From QHWT01 sp963755695 (GTDB lineage Bacteria; Acidobacteriota; Vicinamibacteria; Vicinamibacterales; 2-12-FULL-66-21), in contig CAVWLB010000008.1 of assembly GCA_963755695.1 (NCBI GenBank), positions 1 through 64,000 of the forward strand: a DNA stretch of 64,000 bases, read 5' to 3'. Below the pieces are notes generated by a model. It ran no database searches. It saw nothing but the letters and a program-made list of their open reading frames with translations, and was not told where the DNA came from. Positions within the stretch are counted from its first letter, which is position 1, and each line of letters begins with the position of its first letter. The position numbers were made by a program, and so were the translations under genes. Below, in pieces: positions 43,954-55,058 of the stretch.

Positions 43954-46738
43954 ATGCCTGACTGGACCGAAGAGGTGCGGAAGCGGTTGTCGCCGCTCCG
44001 TCTCTCCCCGGCACGCGAGACGGAGATCGTCGACGAGCTCTCGCAGCATCTCGACGACCGCTGGCGCGAATTGATCGCCGGGGGTGCCTCTCCTGAACAG
44101 GCGACGAAACTGACGCTCGACGACTTCAGCGACGCGGATCGCCTGGCGCGGTACATGGCACCGCTGCGGCAGGCGCATCCTCCTTCCTCAATGACCGCCG
44201 GGGCTTCCTCCGGACACATACTCGGCGATCTCTGGCAGGACTTGCGCTATGCAGTGCGCGTGATGGCGGCGAGGCCAGGATTCGCGGCGGTCGCGATTCT
44301 CTCGTTGGCGCTCGGGATCGGAGCCAACAGCGCGATCTTCGGTCTGTGGAATGGAGTACTCCACGCGTCCCTGCCCGGTGTCGAGAAAGCCGAACAACTG
44401 GTGATGCTCTCCAATCCGGACCAGTCCGGAAGCTGGACCGGCCGGGTAGACGGCGTTCGCAACTGGCTGACCTATGAAGAATTCGAGCAGATGAGGGATC
44501 ACGCCGAGGGATTCTCGAGCGTGATGGCCTCCCAAAGCAGCCTCAGTAACTGGCAGGTGCGCGTCGACGATGGCCCGTGGGAAGAGGCCGGCGGACGGCT
44601 GGTATCGGGCGGGTTCTTCGAGGTTCTGGGCGTTGGGTCGGCGATCGGCCGGGTATTCACGACCGACGAGGATCGCGCGGCGGCGCCAGACGCCGTCATC
44701 AGTTACAGCTACTGGCAGCGCCGGTTCGGCGGCCGTTCCGATGCGGTCGGCAGAACGCTGACGGTGCGCAAGACGCCGTTCACCATCATTGGCGTGGCAT
44801 CGCGTGGCTTCATCGGTGAAACCAGCGGGCAGCAGCCCGATGTCTGGCTTCCGCTGCGCATGCAGCCCATGGTCCTCCCCGGCCGCGATCGACTGCACGA
44901 CACGCCTCCGGAGAAATCGATGTGGCTTCACGTATTCGGACGACTGAAGCCGGGCGTGACGGCGGCCCAGGCCGAGGCTCGCGCCAACGCCATCTTTCAG
45001 GCCGGTCTGGAGTCGTTCTATGGCGCCGCGGCCACGGGCGAGCGGCGGCGCGAGATCCTGAACCAGAGCCTGCAAGTCAGGCCGGCGGGGCGAGGAGCGT
45101 CAGCGGCACGCTCTGAATTCTCCCAGTCGCTGACGGCGCTGCTGGCCGCAGTTGGCCTGGTCCTGCTCATCACATGCGCGAATCTCGCGAACCTCCTGCT
45201 CGCCCGCGGCACCGCGCGCGAACCCGAAATCGCCGTACGGCTCTCGCTGGGTGCAAGTCGCGGACGTCTCATCCGCCAACTCGTGACAGAAAGTCTGACC
45301 CTCGCGGCAATTGGCGCGGTGGCCGCCGTCTGCGTCGCGTTCGTTCTGCACCGCGCGCTGGTGCGGATGGTGGCGGAAACTGATTCCGATTTTCAGATGA
45401 CGTTCGCGCTCGATCCTCCGATGCTGGCGTTCATCGGGATCGTCACATGCGCAGCGACCGTGCTGTTCGGCCTGTTTCCTGCCTGGCAAGTCACCCGGAC
45501 CGAGGTTGGAGCGCGCCTCAGGGAACACAGCCGCGGAATCCTCGGCAGGTTCGGCCAGCTCGGTTCCGGACGATTTCTGGTGAGCCTGCAACTGGCGCTG
45601 TCACTGCCTCTACTCGTTGGTGCGGGCCTGCTGGCCCGGACCGTTTACAACCTGCAGCGCGCCGACCTCGGCTTTCGTACCGAGGATCTGTTCCTGGTGC
45701 GAGTCGATCTCCGCGAAACGGGCTACGAGCCGGCGCGACGGGCGACTCACCTTCGCGAGCTGGTCGACGAAATCCACCGAATCCCTGGCGTGCGAGCGAC
45801 CAGTTTTTCGCAGCTCGGCGTGTTCAGCGGCGGAGAGTCCTCCGCCACGATCGCGGTGGAAGGTTACACGCGCAAGACGAACGACGATCACGACTCGGCG
45901 TTGGACGCCGTCGGTCCCAATTACTTCACCGCCCTCGGTGTCCCGCTGGCACTCGGACGCGACATCCTCGACAGCGATCGCGCAGGCGCCCCGGCGGTCT
46001 GTGTGATCAATGACGCATTCGCCAGAAAGTTCTTCGAGCAGCGCAATCCCATCGGCATGCGGATCACGCCCACCGAGCATGGTGCGCCGCCGTCATGCCG
46101 GATCGTCGGTGTCGCCGGAAATGCCCGCACTCAGGTCCTCAGGGGCAACGTCGAGCCGCGCTTCTTTGTTGCTGCCGCGCAACTCCCGCCAGCCTCGAGC
46201 AGTCCGACACTGTTGATTCGCACGACCGCACAGACCGGCCCGGTGATCACCGCCGTGCGGAGAGCGATCCAGACACGTGGATCCCGCCCTGCCGATCGTC
46301 TCCGCCACCTCAATCGAAGCACAGATGGCGCCTTTGACCGCGCAGGATCGTTCGACCGCACGACTCGCCGTCGTCTTTGGATGTGTCGCGCTGGCGCTCG
46401 CCGCCATCGGCCTGTACGGCGTCCTTTCGTATGGCGTCGCACGGCGGACGAGTGAAATCGCCATCCGTCTCGCGCTTGGAGCTCAAAGAAGACGGGTGGT
46501 GGCGATGATCCTCCGCGAAACCATGACAGTCGTCGGCCTCGGGCTGGCGGTAGGCGGGGCCCTCGCCTACTCCGCTTCGCGCTTGATCGACAGCCGGCTG
46601 TACGGCGTGCATCCGCACGATCCGCTGACGCTGGTCTTGGCAACGGGTCTGTTGTTATTCGTGTCGGTCGTGGCCGCGTACTTGCCTGCGCAGCGCGCGT
46701 CGCGACTCGATCCCATGGCGGCGCTTCGTCAGTGCTGA
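43954..46738 (+). CDS. ADOP-type permease with N-terminal prefix domain (2), one frameshift
   Basis: About 928 residues after correction. The first 75 residues are the permease prefix domain (ARETEIVDELSQHLDDRWRE), a cytoplasmic helical module specific to ADOP proteins. Then DLRYAVRVMAARPGFAAVAI, a MacB-like periplasmic domain, and the FtsX repeats (ITCANLANLLLARGTAREPE; YGVLSYGVARRTSEIAIRLA) ending RLDPMAALRQC. The frame breaks near 46276-46280 around ACACGTGGATCCC; one base less restores AIQTRDPALPIVSATSIEAQ. Its own sigma70 promoter lies just upstream. Confidence 0.85.
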
Positions 46739-46860
46739 TGGCTCAGACGGCCGTTCAGCCCCGCTCGTAGACGACACCCATCGATCTGCGTTTTATCGTC
46801 ACCATCGAAACCGCCCTGCGTCACAAGACTCCGCCCGCGATACCGGGTATCTTGTCCGCG

Positions 46861-47490
46861 ATGACTGAACCGGATTGGCTGACGTGGACGCGTGAACTCC
46901 AGGCGATTGCGCAGACCGGGCTCGCCTTCAGCCGCGATCCCTACGATCGAGAGCGCTATGAGATGCTGCGGTCGCTGGCATCCAGGATCATGGCAGGGCA
47001 CACGGGATCCCCCCTCGAGCGGATCGAGGATCTGTTCGCTCGTGAGCGTGGCTACGCCACACCGAAGGTGGATGTCCGCGGCGCCGCATTCGACGATCGT
47101 GGTCGTGTGCTGATGGTGCGCGAGGTAGAGGACGAGGGACGCTGGACGCTCCCCGGCGGGTGGGCAGACGTCAACCTGACCGTTGGGGAAAGTGTCGTGA
47201 AGGAAGTGCGGGAGGAAGCCGGGTTCGACGTGCGTGTGCGCAAGCTCGCAGCCGTGTGGGATCGAACGCGTCAGGGGCATCCGCCTGCGGTATTTTCCTG
47301 TTGCAAGTTCTTCTTCATCTGCGACGTCGTGGCCGGCGAGGCGATTACCGGGCTGGAAACGTCGGAGGTTGGATGGTTTGCGGAGGACGAGCTGCCAGAC
47401 GATCTCTCACTCGGGCGGGTGTTACGCCGCCAGATTGCCCGCATGTTCGAACACGCGCGGAATCCGGCGCTTTCGACCGACTTCGATTGA
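46861..47490 (+). CDS. Nudix hydrolase (ADP-ribose pyrophosphatase-like)
   Basis: 209 residues. An N-terminal helical segment (about 1-65; WTRELQAIAQTGLAFSRDPY, PYDRERYE) is the Nudix N-terminal domain found in YjhB-like proteins. The Nudix box is LPGGWADVNLTVGESVVKEV followed by REEAGF; the first Glu of G-x5-E is replaced by Leu, as I recall for this subfamily, while the metal-binding K/R-E-x2-E-E is intact. It would hydrolyse nucleoside diphosphate derivatives. The Shine-Dalgarno is weak. No operon partner is obvious. Confidence 0.85.
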   Translation: MTEPDWLTWTRELQAIAQTGLAFSRDPYDRERYEMLRSLASRIMAGHTGSPLERIEDLFARERGYATPKVDVRGAAFDDRGRVLMVREVEDEGRWTLPGGWADVNLTVGESVVKEVREEAGFDVRVRKLAAVWDRTRQGHPPAVFSCCKFFFICDVVAGEAITGLETSEVGWFAEDELPDDLSLGRVLRRQIARMFEHARNPALSTDFD

Positions 47491-47542
47491 CGGTCGCGGA
47501 CTCGCTACTGGCTTCTCATGCCAACGGACACTGAGGGAACGC

Positions 47543-48376
47543 ATGCACAACAAAGCTGCACTGTGCGCTTGCACGACGATTGTCTTCCTCTCGATGGCTG
47601 CTGCCGTCGGCGGCCGCGAACCAATCCCGAACAGGGTGGTGGTGTTGACCTTTGATGATTCGAAGGCAAGCCACTACACGGTCGTCCGGCCTCTCTTGAA
47701 GAAGTACGGATTCGGCGCAACGTTTTTCATCACCGAAGGGTTCACCTTCAAGACCAACAAAGAGGACTACCTCACCTGGGAGCAGATCGCGGAGTTGAGC
47801 CGGGATGGTTTCGAGATTGGCAACCACACCCGCGATCACATGAGCCTGGAGAAGGCCAATCTCCCGCGGTTGAAGGAACAGGTCGACGCCATCAACGGAC
47901 AGTGCGCGGCACACGGCATTCCGACGCCAACATCATTTGCCTATCCTGGCAACACCATCGATCCCGACGCGATCAAGATGTTGGCGGGTCTGGGATTCCA
48001 CTTCGCCCGCCGGGGCGGCGCGCCCGAGTATCCCTACGAGGAGGGGAACGGATTCGCCTACGAGCCTGGCCGCGATCATCCGCTGCTGCTTCCCTCGGCC
48101 GGGGACGCGCGGCCGTTCTGGACGATCGACAACCTGAAGCGGGCAACCAGTCAGGCGACTGACGGGAAGATCGCGATTCTCCAGTTCCATGGAGCGCCGG
48201 ACGTCGAGCACCCGTGGGTCAACACGCCGCGCGAACGGTTCGAGGAGTACATGAAGTATCTCCACGACGAACACTTCAAGGTGATCGCTCTGCGCGACCT
48301 GACCAGATACGTGGATTGGCGTCAGAAGCCGGACGATCCGTGGAAAATCATCGAGCAGCGCAAGAGTCGCATGTAG
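47543..48376 (+). CDS. Secreted polysaccharide deacetylase (CE4, NodB homology domain)
   Basis: 277 residues from ATG 47543 (GAGGGA upstream). Signal peptide ALCACTTIVFLSMAAAVGG. NodB motifs: VVVLTFDDSKASHY (motif 1, catalytic base Asp and metal Asp), FEIGNHTRDHMSLE (motif 2, H-x3-H), and TSFAYPGNTID (motif 3). The late LQFHGAP resembles motif 5 with the His. It removes N- or O-acetyl groups from sugars of a surface or environmental polymer. Transcribed after the Nudix gene, 52 bp apart, perhaps independently. Confidence 0.85.
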   Translation: MHNKAALCACTTIVFLSMAAAVGGREPIPNRVVVLTFDDSKASHYTVVRPLLKKYGFGATFFITEGFTFKTNKEDYLTWEQIAELSRDGFEIGNHTRDHMSLEKANLPRLKEQVDAINGQCAAHGIPTPTSFAYPGNTIDPDAIKMLAGLGFHFARRGGAPEYPYEEGNGFAYEPGRDHPLLLPSAGDARPFWTIDNLKRATSQATDGKIAILQFHGAPDVEHPWVNTPRERFEEYMKYLHDEHFKVIALRDLTRYVDWRQKPDDPWKIIEQRKSRM

Positions 48377-48428
48377 GGCGCCTCACCTTAGAAGCGCGCG
48401 TATGGCGGGTCTAAAGGCCCGCCCCTAC
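48373..48428. repeat. REP-like palindrome pair
   Basis: GGCGGGTCT / AGGCCCGCC around AA (48404-48423, one mismatch), preceded by a decayed GGCGCCTC hairpin. The whole unit is bounded by GTAGGG at 48373 and CCCTAC at 48423-48428, making an outer inverted repeat. Same family as the repeats at 23633-23754 and 58121-58185. It touches the deacetylase stop codon. Confidence 0.65.
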
Positions 48429-48535
48429 ACTCTGATCTTTGGATCCGCCCTACGGCGCCGCAGTTGACCGTTCTGCCCGGGCCGAGTAGTCTTACGCCGC
48501 TTCATTACCACCCACCGCTGTGAGCAGGAGGGATG

Positions 48536-49033
48536 ATGGCCTTTAATCGCGTCGTCGTCGTCCTGGGTCTGGCAATCTTTGCGGGGATCGTCCTGACGTC
48601 GATGTCAGGCATCGACATGCGGGCGCAGCAAACGCAAACGGAAGGAACGAACGTTCCGACCCAGCACAGTATCAAGGTGACCTTGGCTCCCGATGGAAAC
48701 GACTGTCAGCTCTATTCGGTCAGTCCGGAAGAGTCGGGTGTTTACCCTTCGGACCAGCTGGTCATCAACGTGGAAAACGGCTGCAACAGCCCGGCCGACG
48801 TAACGATCCAAAGTGGCGCCCGCCTGTTCAAAGACTTGCCAAATTCGGTGTCGGTTGGTTCAACAGATCGGAAGCGCTTCGTGTTGCAGGTACCTCAGGC
48901 ATCGGATGATCTGTTCAACAAGCCGGACAACCGCGTCGAGTATACCGTCACAAGTCCCAAGCAAAAGAAACCCGGGCCAATCAAAGGAACGGTCTATTTC
49001 TGCCGAAAACCACCGTGTCCTCCGCCCAGTTAG
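48536..49033 (+). CDS. Exported protein of unknown function (165 aa)
   Basis: Start at ATG 48536, four bases after AGGAGGG; ATG 48533 is too close. Signal peptide VVVVLGLAIFAGIVLTSMSG. The mature part is a single beta-rich domain with three Cys (DCQLYSV, NGCNSP, YFCRKPPCPPP) that may form disulfides in the periplasm, ending in a Pro/Cys tail. No family recognised. It lies alone, convergent with the kinase-TPR gene. Confidence 0.6.
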   Translation: MAFNRVVVVLGLAIFAGIVLTSMSGIDMRAQQTQTEGTNVPTQHSIKVTLAPDGNDCQLYSVSPEESGVYPSDQLVINVENGCNSPADVTIQSGARLFKDLPNSVSVGSTDRKRFVLQVPQASDDLFNKPDNRVEYTVTSPKQKKPGPIKGTVYFCRKPPCPPPS

Positions 49034-49076
49034 TCGCCTGCGAACGGCTGGTGGACGGGACCTACGCTGAGCAGTG

Positions 49077-51909
49077 TCAGCGCGCCAACTGACGCAGTTC
49101 TTCTTCTGCGTCCCGGCGGATCGAAGAGTCTCCCCGCTGCCAGAGAGTGATGAACGCTTCGTAGTGGCGTGTCGCGCAGCCGCGATCGCCGGCATCGCGG
49201 CACGCGCGCGCCAGTCCGAGATGCGCGAGCGGCCAGTCGGCCGCAAACCCAACCTGGAGGATGTCGCCGCGTAACGCGAGCACCCGGTTCCACTCCTCCA
49301 GGGCGGGACTCCATTCCTTGCGACGAGTCAGGACCCGCGCGAGCCCCTCGTGCGCCTCCGATCCAGGATAGCCACTTGCCGCGAGCCTGAATGCCGCCTC
49401 CGCGTCCTTCAACTGTCCCCCAGCGAGCGCGATCTCCCCCTTGAGAACTTCCAGGAGCGTTCGATGAAACGGGCTGGGCTTCTCTCTCTGTATGCGTTCG
49501 AGGCGATGCGACACGTCGCGTGCCGGGCCGAGGCTGCCTGCGCGGACCAGCAGCGTTCCAGCCTGATACAGGTTCTGCGGGATCAGTGATTCCTGTCCTG
49601 CCGCCAGGATCGCACGTGCCTGCTGTGCGGCAGAAGCGCGATCTCCTTGAAGCAGCAATACGCGGCCGAGCAGAAAGTGCCGGAGGAGCTCATTCGCCAG
49701 ATTCGCCAGATTGACGTCCAGGGCAAGCCCCGCGTTGAAACGGTCGCGTGCCGCCGAGAGCTTTCCCTCATAGCTGTCCAACTGCGCGAGGTACAGGTCC
49801 CCAAGACTGCGGTAGGCGCCGCCGGCAGCTGCGAGGCGGGTGAACGTATCACGAGCCATGTCGCCTTCGCCGCGCGCCGTCCGAGCCAGGCCGCTACCCC
49901 AGAGCAAGTATGGATTGTCGATGCCCCTGGCGACCGCCTGCTCGTACGCGGCGATCGCTTCGTCGGGGCGTCCGAGCCGGGCCAGCAGCAGAACGAGCGT
50001 CGCGTGAGCGGAGCCGTGGAACGGGTTCAGTTTCAGCGCGTATCGCAGTTCGGGAATGGCGGCTTCGAACTCGCCGAGTTCTTGGAGCGCAAGTCCGAGC
50101 TGGATCCGTGCGCTTGCATCATCCGGATAGAGCTGGGTGAGCACCCGCCAGCTGTCGCGCGCCTTGTCGTATTCGTCGTTGACTTCGAAGTACTCGCTTT
50201 GTATCGAGTACGACTCCCGATCCGTGACCCGGTCGCGCAACTGGTAGGCGCGCTGGTAGTGTTGACGGGTCTTCTCGAACTGGCCGAGGGCGGTGTAGGT
50301 ATCGCCGAGACGAACGTGTGCCATCGCGAAATCCGGATCGCGGGCGAGCGCCGCTTCCAGCAGGTCGCGACTCTTCTCCAGGCCGCCGAGCGCCAACTCG
50401 TCGGCCGCGCGTGAATAGAGCTCCAGCGCCTCGAGAGAACTGGTCGTCACTTGTGCGAGGCGATGGGTCTCTTTCCCGGTTCGCGAGACCGCTTCGCCGA
50501 GCTTCTCGCGCACCGCAAGGGCGAGCGAATCGACCTGATCGAAGAGCTGTTCCTTCCGCGTGAAACGGCGGGTCTCGGCGAACAGAAGGTCGCCGGAGGC
50601 CGTTGCCACGGCCCGCATCGAAATCTGAAACGTGTTACCTGACGCGAGCGCGCTACCGCCGAGAACCACTTTGATGTTTTCGCGCTTGCCGAGCTCTACG
50701 GCACGGGCTTCGTCAATCCGTGAGGTGTCCGACACCCGCATTCGACGTAAGGCAGCGAAGACCTGGGCACGTGGAAACACATTCACGTATCTGGACTGCT
50801 GGAGCGCTGTTTCGAGTGTCGCGCGAAGCGTGTGCTCGAACAGCGGTTCCGCGGTGTTGTTGTCGAAATCCGCGATCAGTACCCAATCGCGCTCCCCGAA
50901 CGCCTGTGCAGGCGTCTGCCGCGATGCCAGCGTCCAGAGGATCCATGCGACGATGGCGACAATCACGGCCGCGACGACGCTCGTGATTCCTCGCCAGCTG
51001 CGACTTGGCCGGCCCGCCGGCGGCCTGACGGATGGCAACGTTTCCCATTCGATCGGCCCGGTGACGGCTTCGCTGAGGCCCTCCGCAACGTGGACCAGAT
51101 CGCGCTTGAACTCGGCGGCCGAGCCGTACCGCTCGGCCGGTTCGCGGGCCAGCGCGCGCAGCACGATGTTGCTCAAAGGCTCGGGAATCTGGGGATTCAG
51201 TGTGGAGGGGATAGGCGGTGCCTCGGTCATCGCGACTACCGCGAGCGCAGGATAGTTGGACTCTTCGTACGGAAGACGTCCGGTCAGCATCTCGAACAGC
51301 AGCGCTCCCGCTGCGTAGAGATCCGCCCGTTGATCGGCGTCGCGACGAAGCAGGCGTTCGGGGGCCATGTAGCCGAGCGTGCCGACAATCATGTGCGACT
51401 CGCCCGACTCGGCGCGCGGCCGGACCGGCGCTAACGGATTCGAGATCTTTGCCAGCCCGAAGTCGATGCACCTTTACTCGCCCCTGCGGCGTGATCATCA
51501 TGTTCCCGGGCTTGATGTCGCGGTGGAGGACACCGTGCGCGTGGGCATCCTCGAGCGCGTCCATCAGCTGAATGCCGATATCGACAATCTTGTCGACCGG
51601 AAGCCGTCCCCTGCGGAGGAGAGACGCCGCGCTCTCTCCCTCTACATACTCCATCACGATGTGCAGGCCCTCGGCGTCGTCGAGGACGTCATACACCGCG
51701 GCGATGTTCGGATGATTGAGCTTCGCGGCCGCGCTGGCTTCACGCAACAGGCTGACGCGAGCGTCGGTGGTTCCGATAGTGGAACTGGAGACGGTTTTCA
51801 GCGCGACACGACGACCGAGCCGGGGGTCGTGAGCGAGGTACACTTCACCCATTCCACCGGCGCCGAGCTTCTCGAGAATTTGGTACGGACCGATGGCATT
51901 GCCACGCAT
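49077..51909 (-). CDS. Ser/Thr protein kinase with TM helix and TPR repeats (one frameshift)
   Basis: About 943 residues after correction. The kinase (1-270) begins AIGPYQILEKLGAGGMGEVY (Gly loop), VALKTVS (catalytic Lys), VLHRDIKPGNMM (catalytic loop). The frame breaks right at the DFG motif: plus-strand g468 (51468) is extra, and without it the sequence reads RVKVIDFGLAKISNP, then GTLGYMAPERLLRRDADQRA. One TM helix (SVVAAVIVAIVAWILWTLA) follows, then a TolB-like AFGERDWVLIADFDNNTAEP domain and a TPR array (about 380-930). This PknB-like layout is frequent in Acidobacteria. Substrates unknown. Confidence 0.85.
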
Positions 51910-52022
51910 GGCAGTTACGGACGAGCGGAGGGTATCACACTGGATCGCAGCACCGCCGCCGTGCCTCGCCGGGGCAAGTGCCCGGAACTGCAGGCCATGA
52001 TGCGGTGGCCGTGAAGATTCGG

Positions 52023-53420
52023 CTACTGGGGCAACCCTCCGCGGTGCAGTTGAACGCGGAGCGTGACCGTCCCTGCCGGCTGGCCATCGGAATCGGCCGC
52101 ATAGGAAATCGCTGTCGGCTCGCGGCCCTGTTCTGCGGGACTCTGAATCAGGACATCGACCGCAATCGTGGCGCCGGCATCGACCAGGTAAGCCCCAGAC
52201 CCGCTGCGCTCGGACCATCCTTGAGGCATGTTCGCCGATTGCACCCGAACCTCCTTCGACTGCGGAGTGCCGTTGTGCAGAAGCATCGGGAGACGGAGCA
52301 CGGCTCCTGGATTGATGGCAATGGTGGGCGGACCAAACCGCGCGAGGTGCTCGATATCGTGCCGCTGCCAGAACCGTTCATAGAACGCCCACGGATCACC
52401 GAGCCTCAGCGACACGCCTTGGCTCGACGCGGGAACCTGGCGCGAGCGGTCAACAGCGTTGACCCGGGCTGCGCCGATTCCTTCGAAGATGTCAGCCGTC
52501 GCGCCGGCTTGAACCTGCGACTTGCCGAGCACGAAACGAAGCGGGCTCGGCATCAGCGGTTCGTCGCCGCCAGTCAGCAGGGCGACCACCGTCTTCTCGT
52601 CGCCTTGGGCGAGCGCCTCCCGCAATTGCGGGTAACCGAGCTGACTCGAATAGTGAGCCGCTTCACGCACGGCGAGAACCGTGTACGGGACGCGCTTGGC
52701 TGGCGAAACGTCGGTCAGCGCATAACGAGGACCGAAGGTCTCCATGAATTTCGTGTCGTAGGCGTCCGAGAAGTAATAGAGCTTCTTCGGCTGCCACGGC
52801 TGCAGGCCTTCCGTGAGGTTGTTGATCGAGGTGCGATTGCGAGGCGCGGCGACCTGTTCGGCAAAGACGGTGGGATCCGCGGCCAGGTCGAAAGCCTCTG
52901 TGGCAATCACGCCGGCGGCTTGATGGTCGCCGTGGTTCTCTCCCGCGACCACACGCGGCAACCACGTGAGGACGACCTCCGGACGCGTCAGACGCACGAC
53001 TCGAACGGCCTGCTCCAGCGCACGACCGTGGCCCCAGTGCTCGAGCGACTGCAGCACGTCTTGACCGGCTGTGTCGCGGCCCTCGAGAAACCAGACGTTG
53101 AGGATGTCCAGGGTGCCCAGCGCTCGTCTCGCCTCGATCTCACGTACGGCGCCCAACGCGCCGGCCTGCTCGTTTCCAACATTGTTCGGTCCCGCATCGC
53201 CGTGCGTTCCGTACAGGACCGACACTCGCTTGTGCTCGTCGAATACGGCTCTCGCCAGATAGCTGGCAACCAGCGTATCGTCGTCCGGGTGCGCGACGAC
53301 CAGCAGGATGTCGGTCTTGAACCGCTCGTCTGGTGCAGGGCTCTTGATTGAGCTCGGCGTCTGCCCGCCGAGTACGGCAACGGATAGCGAGCATGCGAGA
53401 ACCAGGACCAGCCTGCTCAT
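52023..53420 (-). CDS. Secreted PIG-L (LmbE-like) deacetylase
   Basis: 465 residues from ATG 53420 (AAGGA upstream). Signal peptide RLVLVLACSLSVAVLGG. PIG-L zinc motif ILLVVAHPDDDTLVASYLAR (A-H-P-D-D), GDAGPNNVGNEQAGALGAVR, and the second His in GENHGDHQAAG. The last 150 residues form an extra beta domain. It deacetylates N-acetylglucosamine-type substrates by family. Located between kinase-TPR and a third Gfo/Idh protein, same strand; the 52-bp gap to the Gfo/Idh gene suggests an operon. Confidence 0.85.
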   Translation of the reverse strand: MSRLVLVLACSLSVAVLGGQTPSSIKSPAPDERFKTDILLVVAHPDDDTLVASYLARAVFDEHKRVSVLYGTHGDAGPNNVGNEQAGALGAVREIEARRALGTLDILNVWFLEGRDTAGQDVLQSLEHWGHGRALEQAVRVVRLTRPEVVLTWLPRVVAGENHGDHQAAGVIATEAFDLAADPTVFAEQVAAPRNRTSINNLTEGLQPWQPKKLYYFSDAYDTKFMETFGPRYALTDVSPAKRVPYTVLAVREAAHYSSQLGYPQLREALAQGDEKTVVALLTGGDEPLMPSPLRFVLGKSQVQAGATADIFEGIGAARVNAVDRSRQVPASSQGVSLRLGDPWAFYERFWQRHDIEHLARFGPPTIAINPGAVLRLPMLLHNGTPQSKEVRVQSANMPQGWSERSGSGAYLVDAGATIAVDVLIQSPAEQGREPTAISYAADSDGQPAGTVTLRVQLHRGGLPQ

Positions 53421-53472
53421 GAGTGATCCTTTGTTCAACCGCGCGAAGGTTGCCCCGGTTGGGATCGAGCGG

Positions 53473-54822
53473 TCAACTCTTCAAGGTATCCGTCGACGGA
53501 TCGAACGTCATGGTCTTCTTCTGGAAGTACGACTCGTTCGCCATATGACAGGCGATTGCCGCATGATGGCCAAAAACGACGTCCTGTACGACGGGCTGCC
53601 GCGTCTTGACCGCCTGGAAAAACTTCCACAGGTGCGGCCGGGTGTCATCGTATGAATCGCCCTGATAGCTGACGCTGTCGTTGAGCGGTTCCTCGCCCGG
53701 CTTGGGATCGTTTTCGGCGTGCCACTTCTCGAAGTACTCGTTGCGCAGCGCCGGCGGGAAGCTCGCCGCGTAGTAACTCGGTCCTGTGTCGATGCCTGCC
53801 TGCGACGTAAAGGTGAAGCTTGTCTCGGTGAGCTCCAGGATGCCCTTCGAGCCGAGAAAGCGCAGCACCTCTGGGGTCTCGGATCCGAGGTTCAGGCGGA
53901 TATAGACCGGCACTTCGCCATACTCGAACAGCGACAAGTGGACGTCGGGCATATTGCGTCCATCCTTGAAGCGGCGGATGCCGCCCATGGACGTCACTCG
54001 CGTGGGCGCTTCGTTGATTCCCCACGTGAACAGCATGCCGCTCAGCAGGTGCACCATGAGATCGCCGGCCACTCCGGTGCCGTACTCCTTCCAGCACCGC
54101 CAGCGCGCGAAGATTTTGGGATCGAACGGACGCTTCGGCACATCTCCTTGCCAGGTATCCCAGTCCAGCGTCGCCGGGGAAAGGTCGGGCGGCGGTGGAT
54201 AGACCCACGCGCCGGTGGGATCGTTGCGACCGAGCGAACCCTCGACGAGTTGAATGTCGCCGAGCATGCCCTTGGCGACGAGCTCACGCGCCTTCGCGCA
54301 GAGAACGGAGCTGGTCCGCTGCGAGCCGATCTGCACAATCCGCCCGCTCTTCTTCGCCGCAGCGACCATCGCCCGGCCGTCCTCGACGCTGTGCGACATC
54401 GGCTTCTCGCAGTAGATATCCTTCCCGGCGCTCACGGCATCGACCACGACCTTTCGATGCCAGTGATCCGGAACAGCCGCGACAATGCAATCGATGCTCT
54501 TATCGTCGAGCAATTCCTGGTAGCGGCGCGTCGTTCGCAGGTTCGCGCCTGCGATTTCGCGCGCACGCGCGTGCCGTCCGTCATAGAGGTCGCTGGCAGC
54601 GGCGCACTCGACGCCGGGAAGGGCAACAGATCTCCCGAGCAGGCCGGACCCCTGCATGCCGACGCCGATCATTCCGAAGCGCACACGGTCGCTTGGGGGA
54701 ACTTGCCGCCGGGATGAAAGTATCGGCTCAGCCTCGAGCGGAATACGCTTTACTGTGAGGGCCGCGCCGACCACGCCGGCGCCTGCCTGAAGGAACTGAC
54801 GACGGGATGAGCGGACCTTCAT
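53473..54822 (-). CDS. Tat-exported Gfo/Idh/MocA family oxidoreductase (3)
   Basis: 449 residues. Twin-arginine signal RSSRRQFLQAGAGVVGAALT. Rossmann RFGMIGVGMQGSGLLGRSVA, VAAVPDHWHRKVVVDAVSAG, DIYCEKPMS (E-K-P), then WKEYGTGVAGDLMVHLLSGM with the conserved G-G-x2-x-D-x4-H-like pattern. Frame intact from end to end. It acts in the periplasm, probably on a sugar or polyol derivative. Transcribed just ahead of the PIG-L gene. Confidence 0.85.
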   Translation of the reverse strand: MKVRSSRRQFLQAGAGVVGAALTVKRIPLEAEPILSSRRQVPPSDRVRFGMIGVGMQGSGLLGRSVALPGVECAAASDLYDGRHARAREIAGANLRTTRRYQELLDDKSIDCIVAAVPDHWHRKVVVDAVSAGKDIYCEKPMSHSVEDGRAMVAAAKKSGRIVQIGSQRTSSVLCAKARELVAKGMLGDIQLVEGSLGRNDPTGAWVYPPPPDLSPATLDWDTWQGDVPKRPFDPKIFARWRCWKEYGTGVAGDLMVHLLSGMLFTWGINEAPTRVTSMGGIRRFKDGRNMPDVHLSLFEYGEVPVYIRLNLGSETPEVLRFLGSKGILELTETSFTFTSQAGIDTGPSYYAASFPPALRNEYFEKWHAENDPKPGEEPLNDSVSYQGDSYDDTRPHLWKFFQAVKTRQPVVQDVVFGHHAAIACHMANESYFQKKTMTFDPSTDTLKS

Positions 54823-54984
54823 CGGCTCTCCTCCAGACTCGCTCGCCCTTCCAGGCGAGCTTCGTTCAGACCAGGTCTTCGACCGGGCCTGTCAACTGAC
54901 AGTAAACAGGCGGAGCCGTACGCCCCGTCCGTCCGGGCTCACACTACTCTGATGGAGATTTGGCCGCAAGCTGCCGGAAGCAGA

Positions 54985-55017
54985 ACGAGTGCGCGTCAGA
55001 AAGCCACGCGCACTCGT
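54985..55017. terminator. 12-bp perfect hairpin downstream of the DUF2959-like gene
   Basis: Arms ACGAGTGCGCGT and ACGCGCACTCGT with a 9-nt loop, 42 bp after the minus-strand stop at 55059. Probably ends that transcript. The rest of 54823-55058 shows nothing else I can name. Confidence 0.55.
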
Positions 55018-55058
55018 CGAGGCGTCGCTGCGGAGGCGATTGAAAGCGTTCTCAGGTC

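Noticed and set aside
42750..44219. 489-aa minus-strand frame opposite the ADOP genes
   Set aside because: Shadow frame; low-complexity composition and overlap with two strong genes and a promoter.
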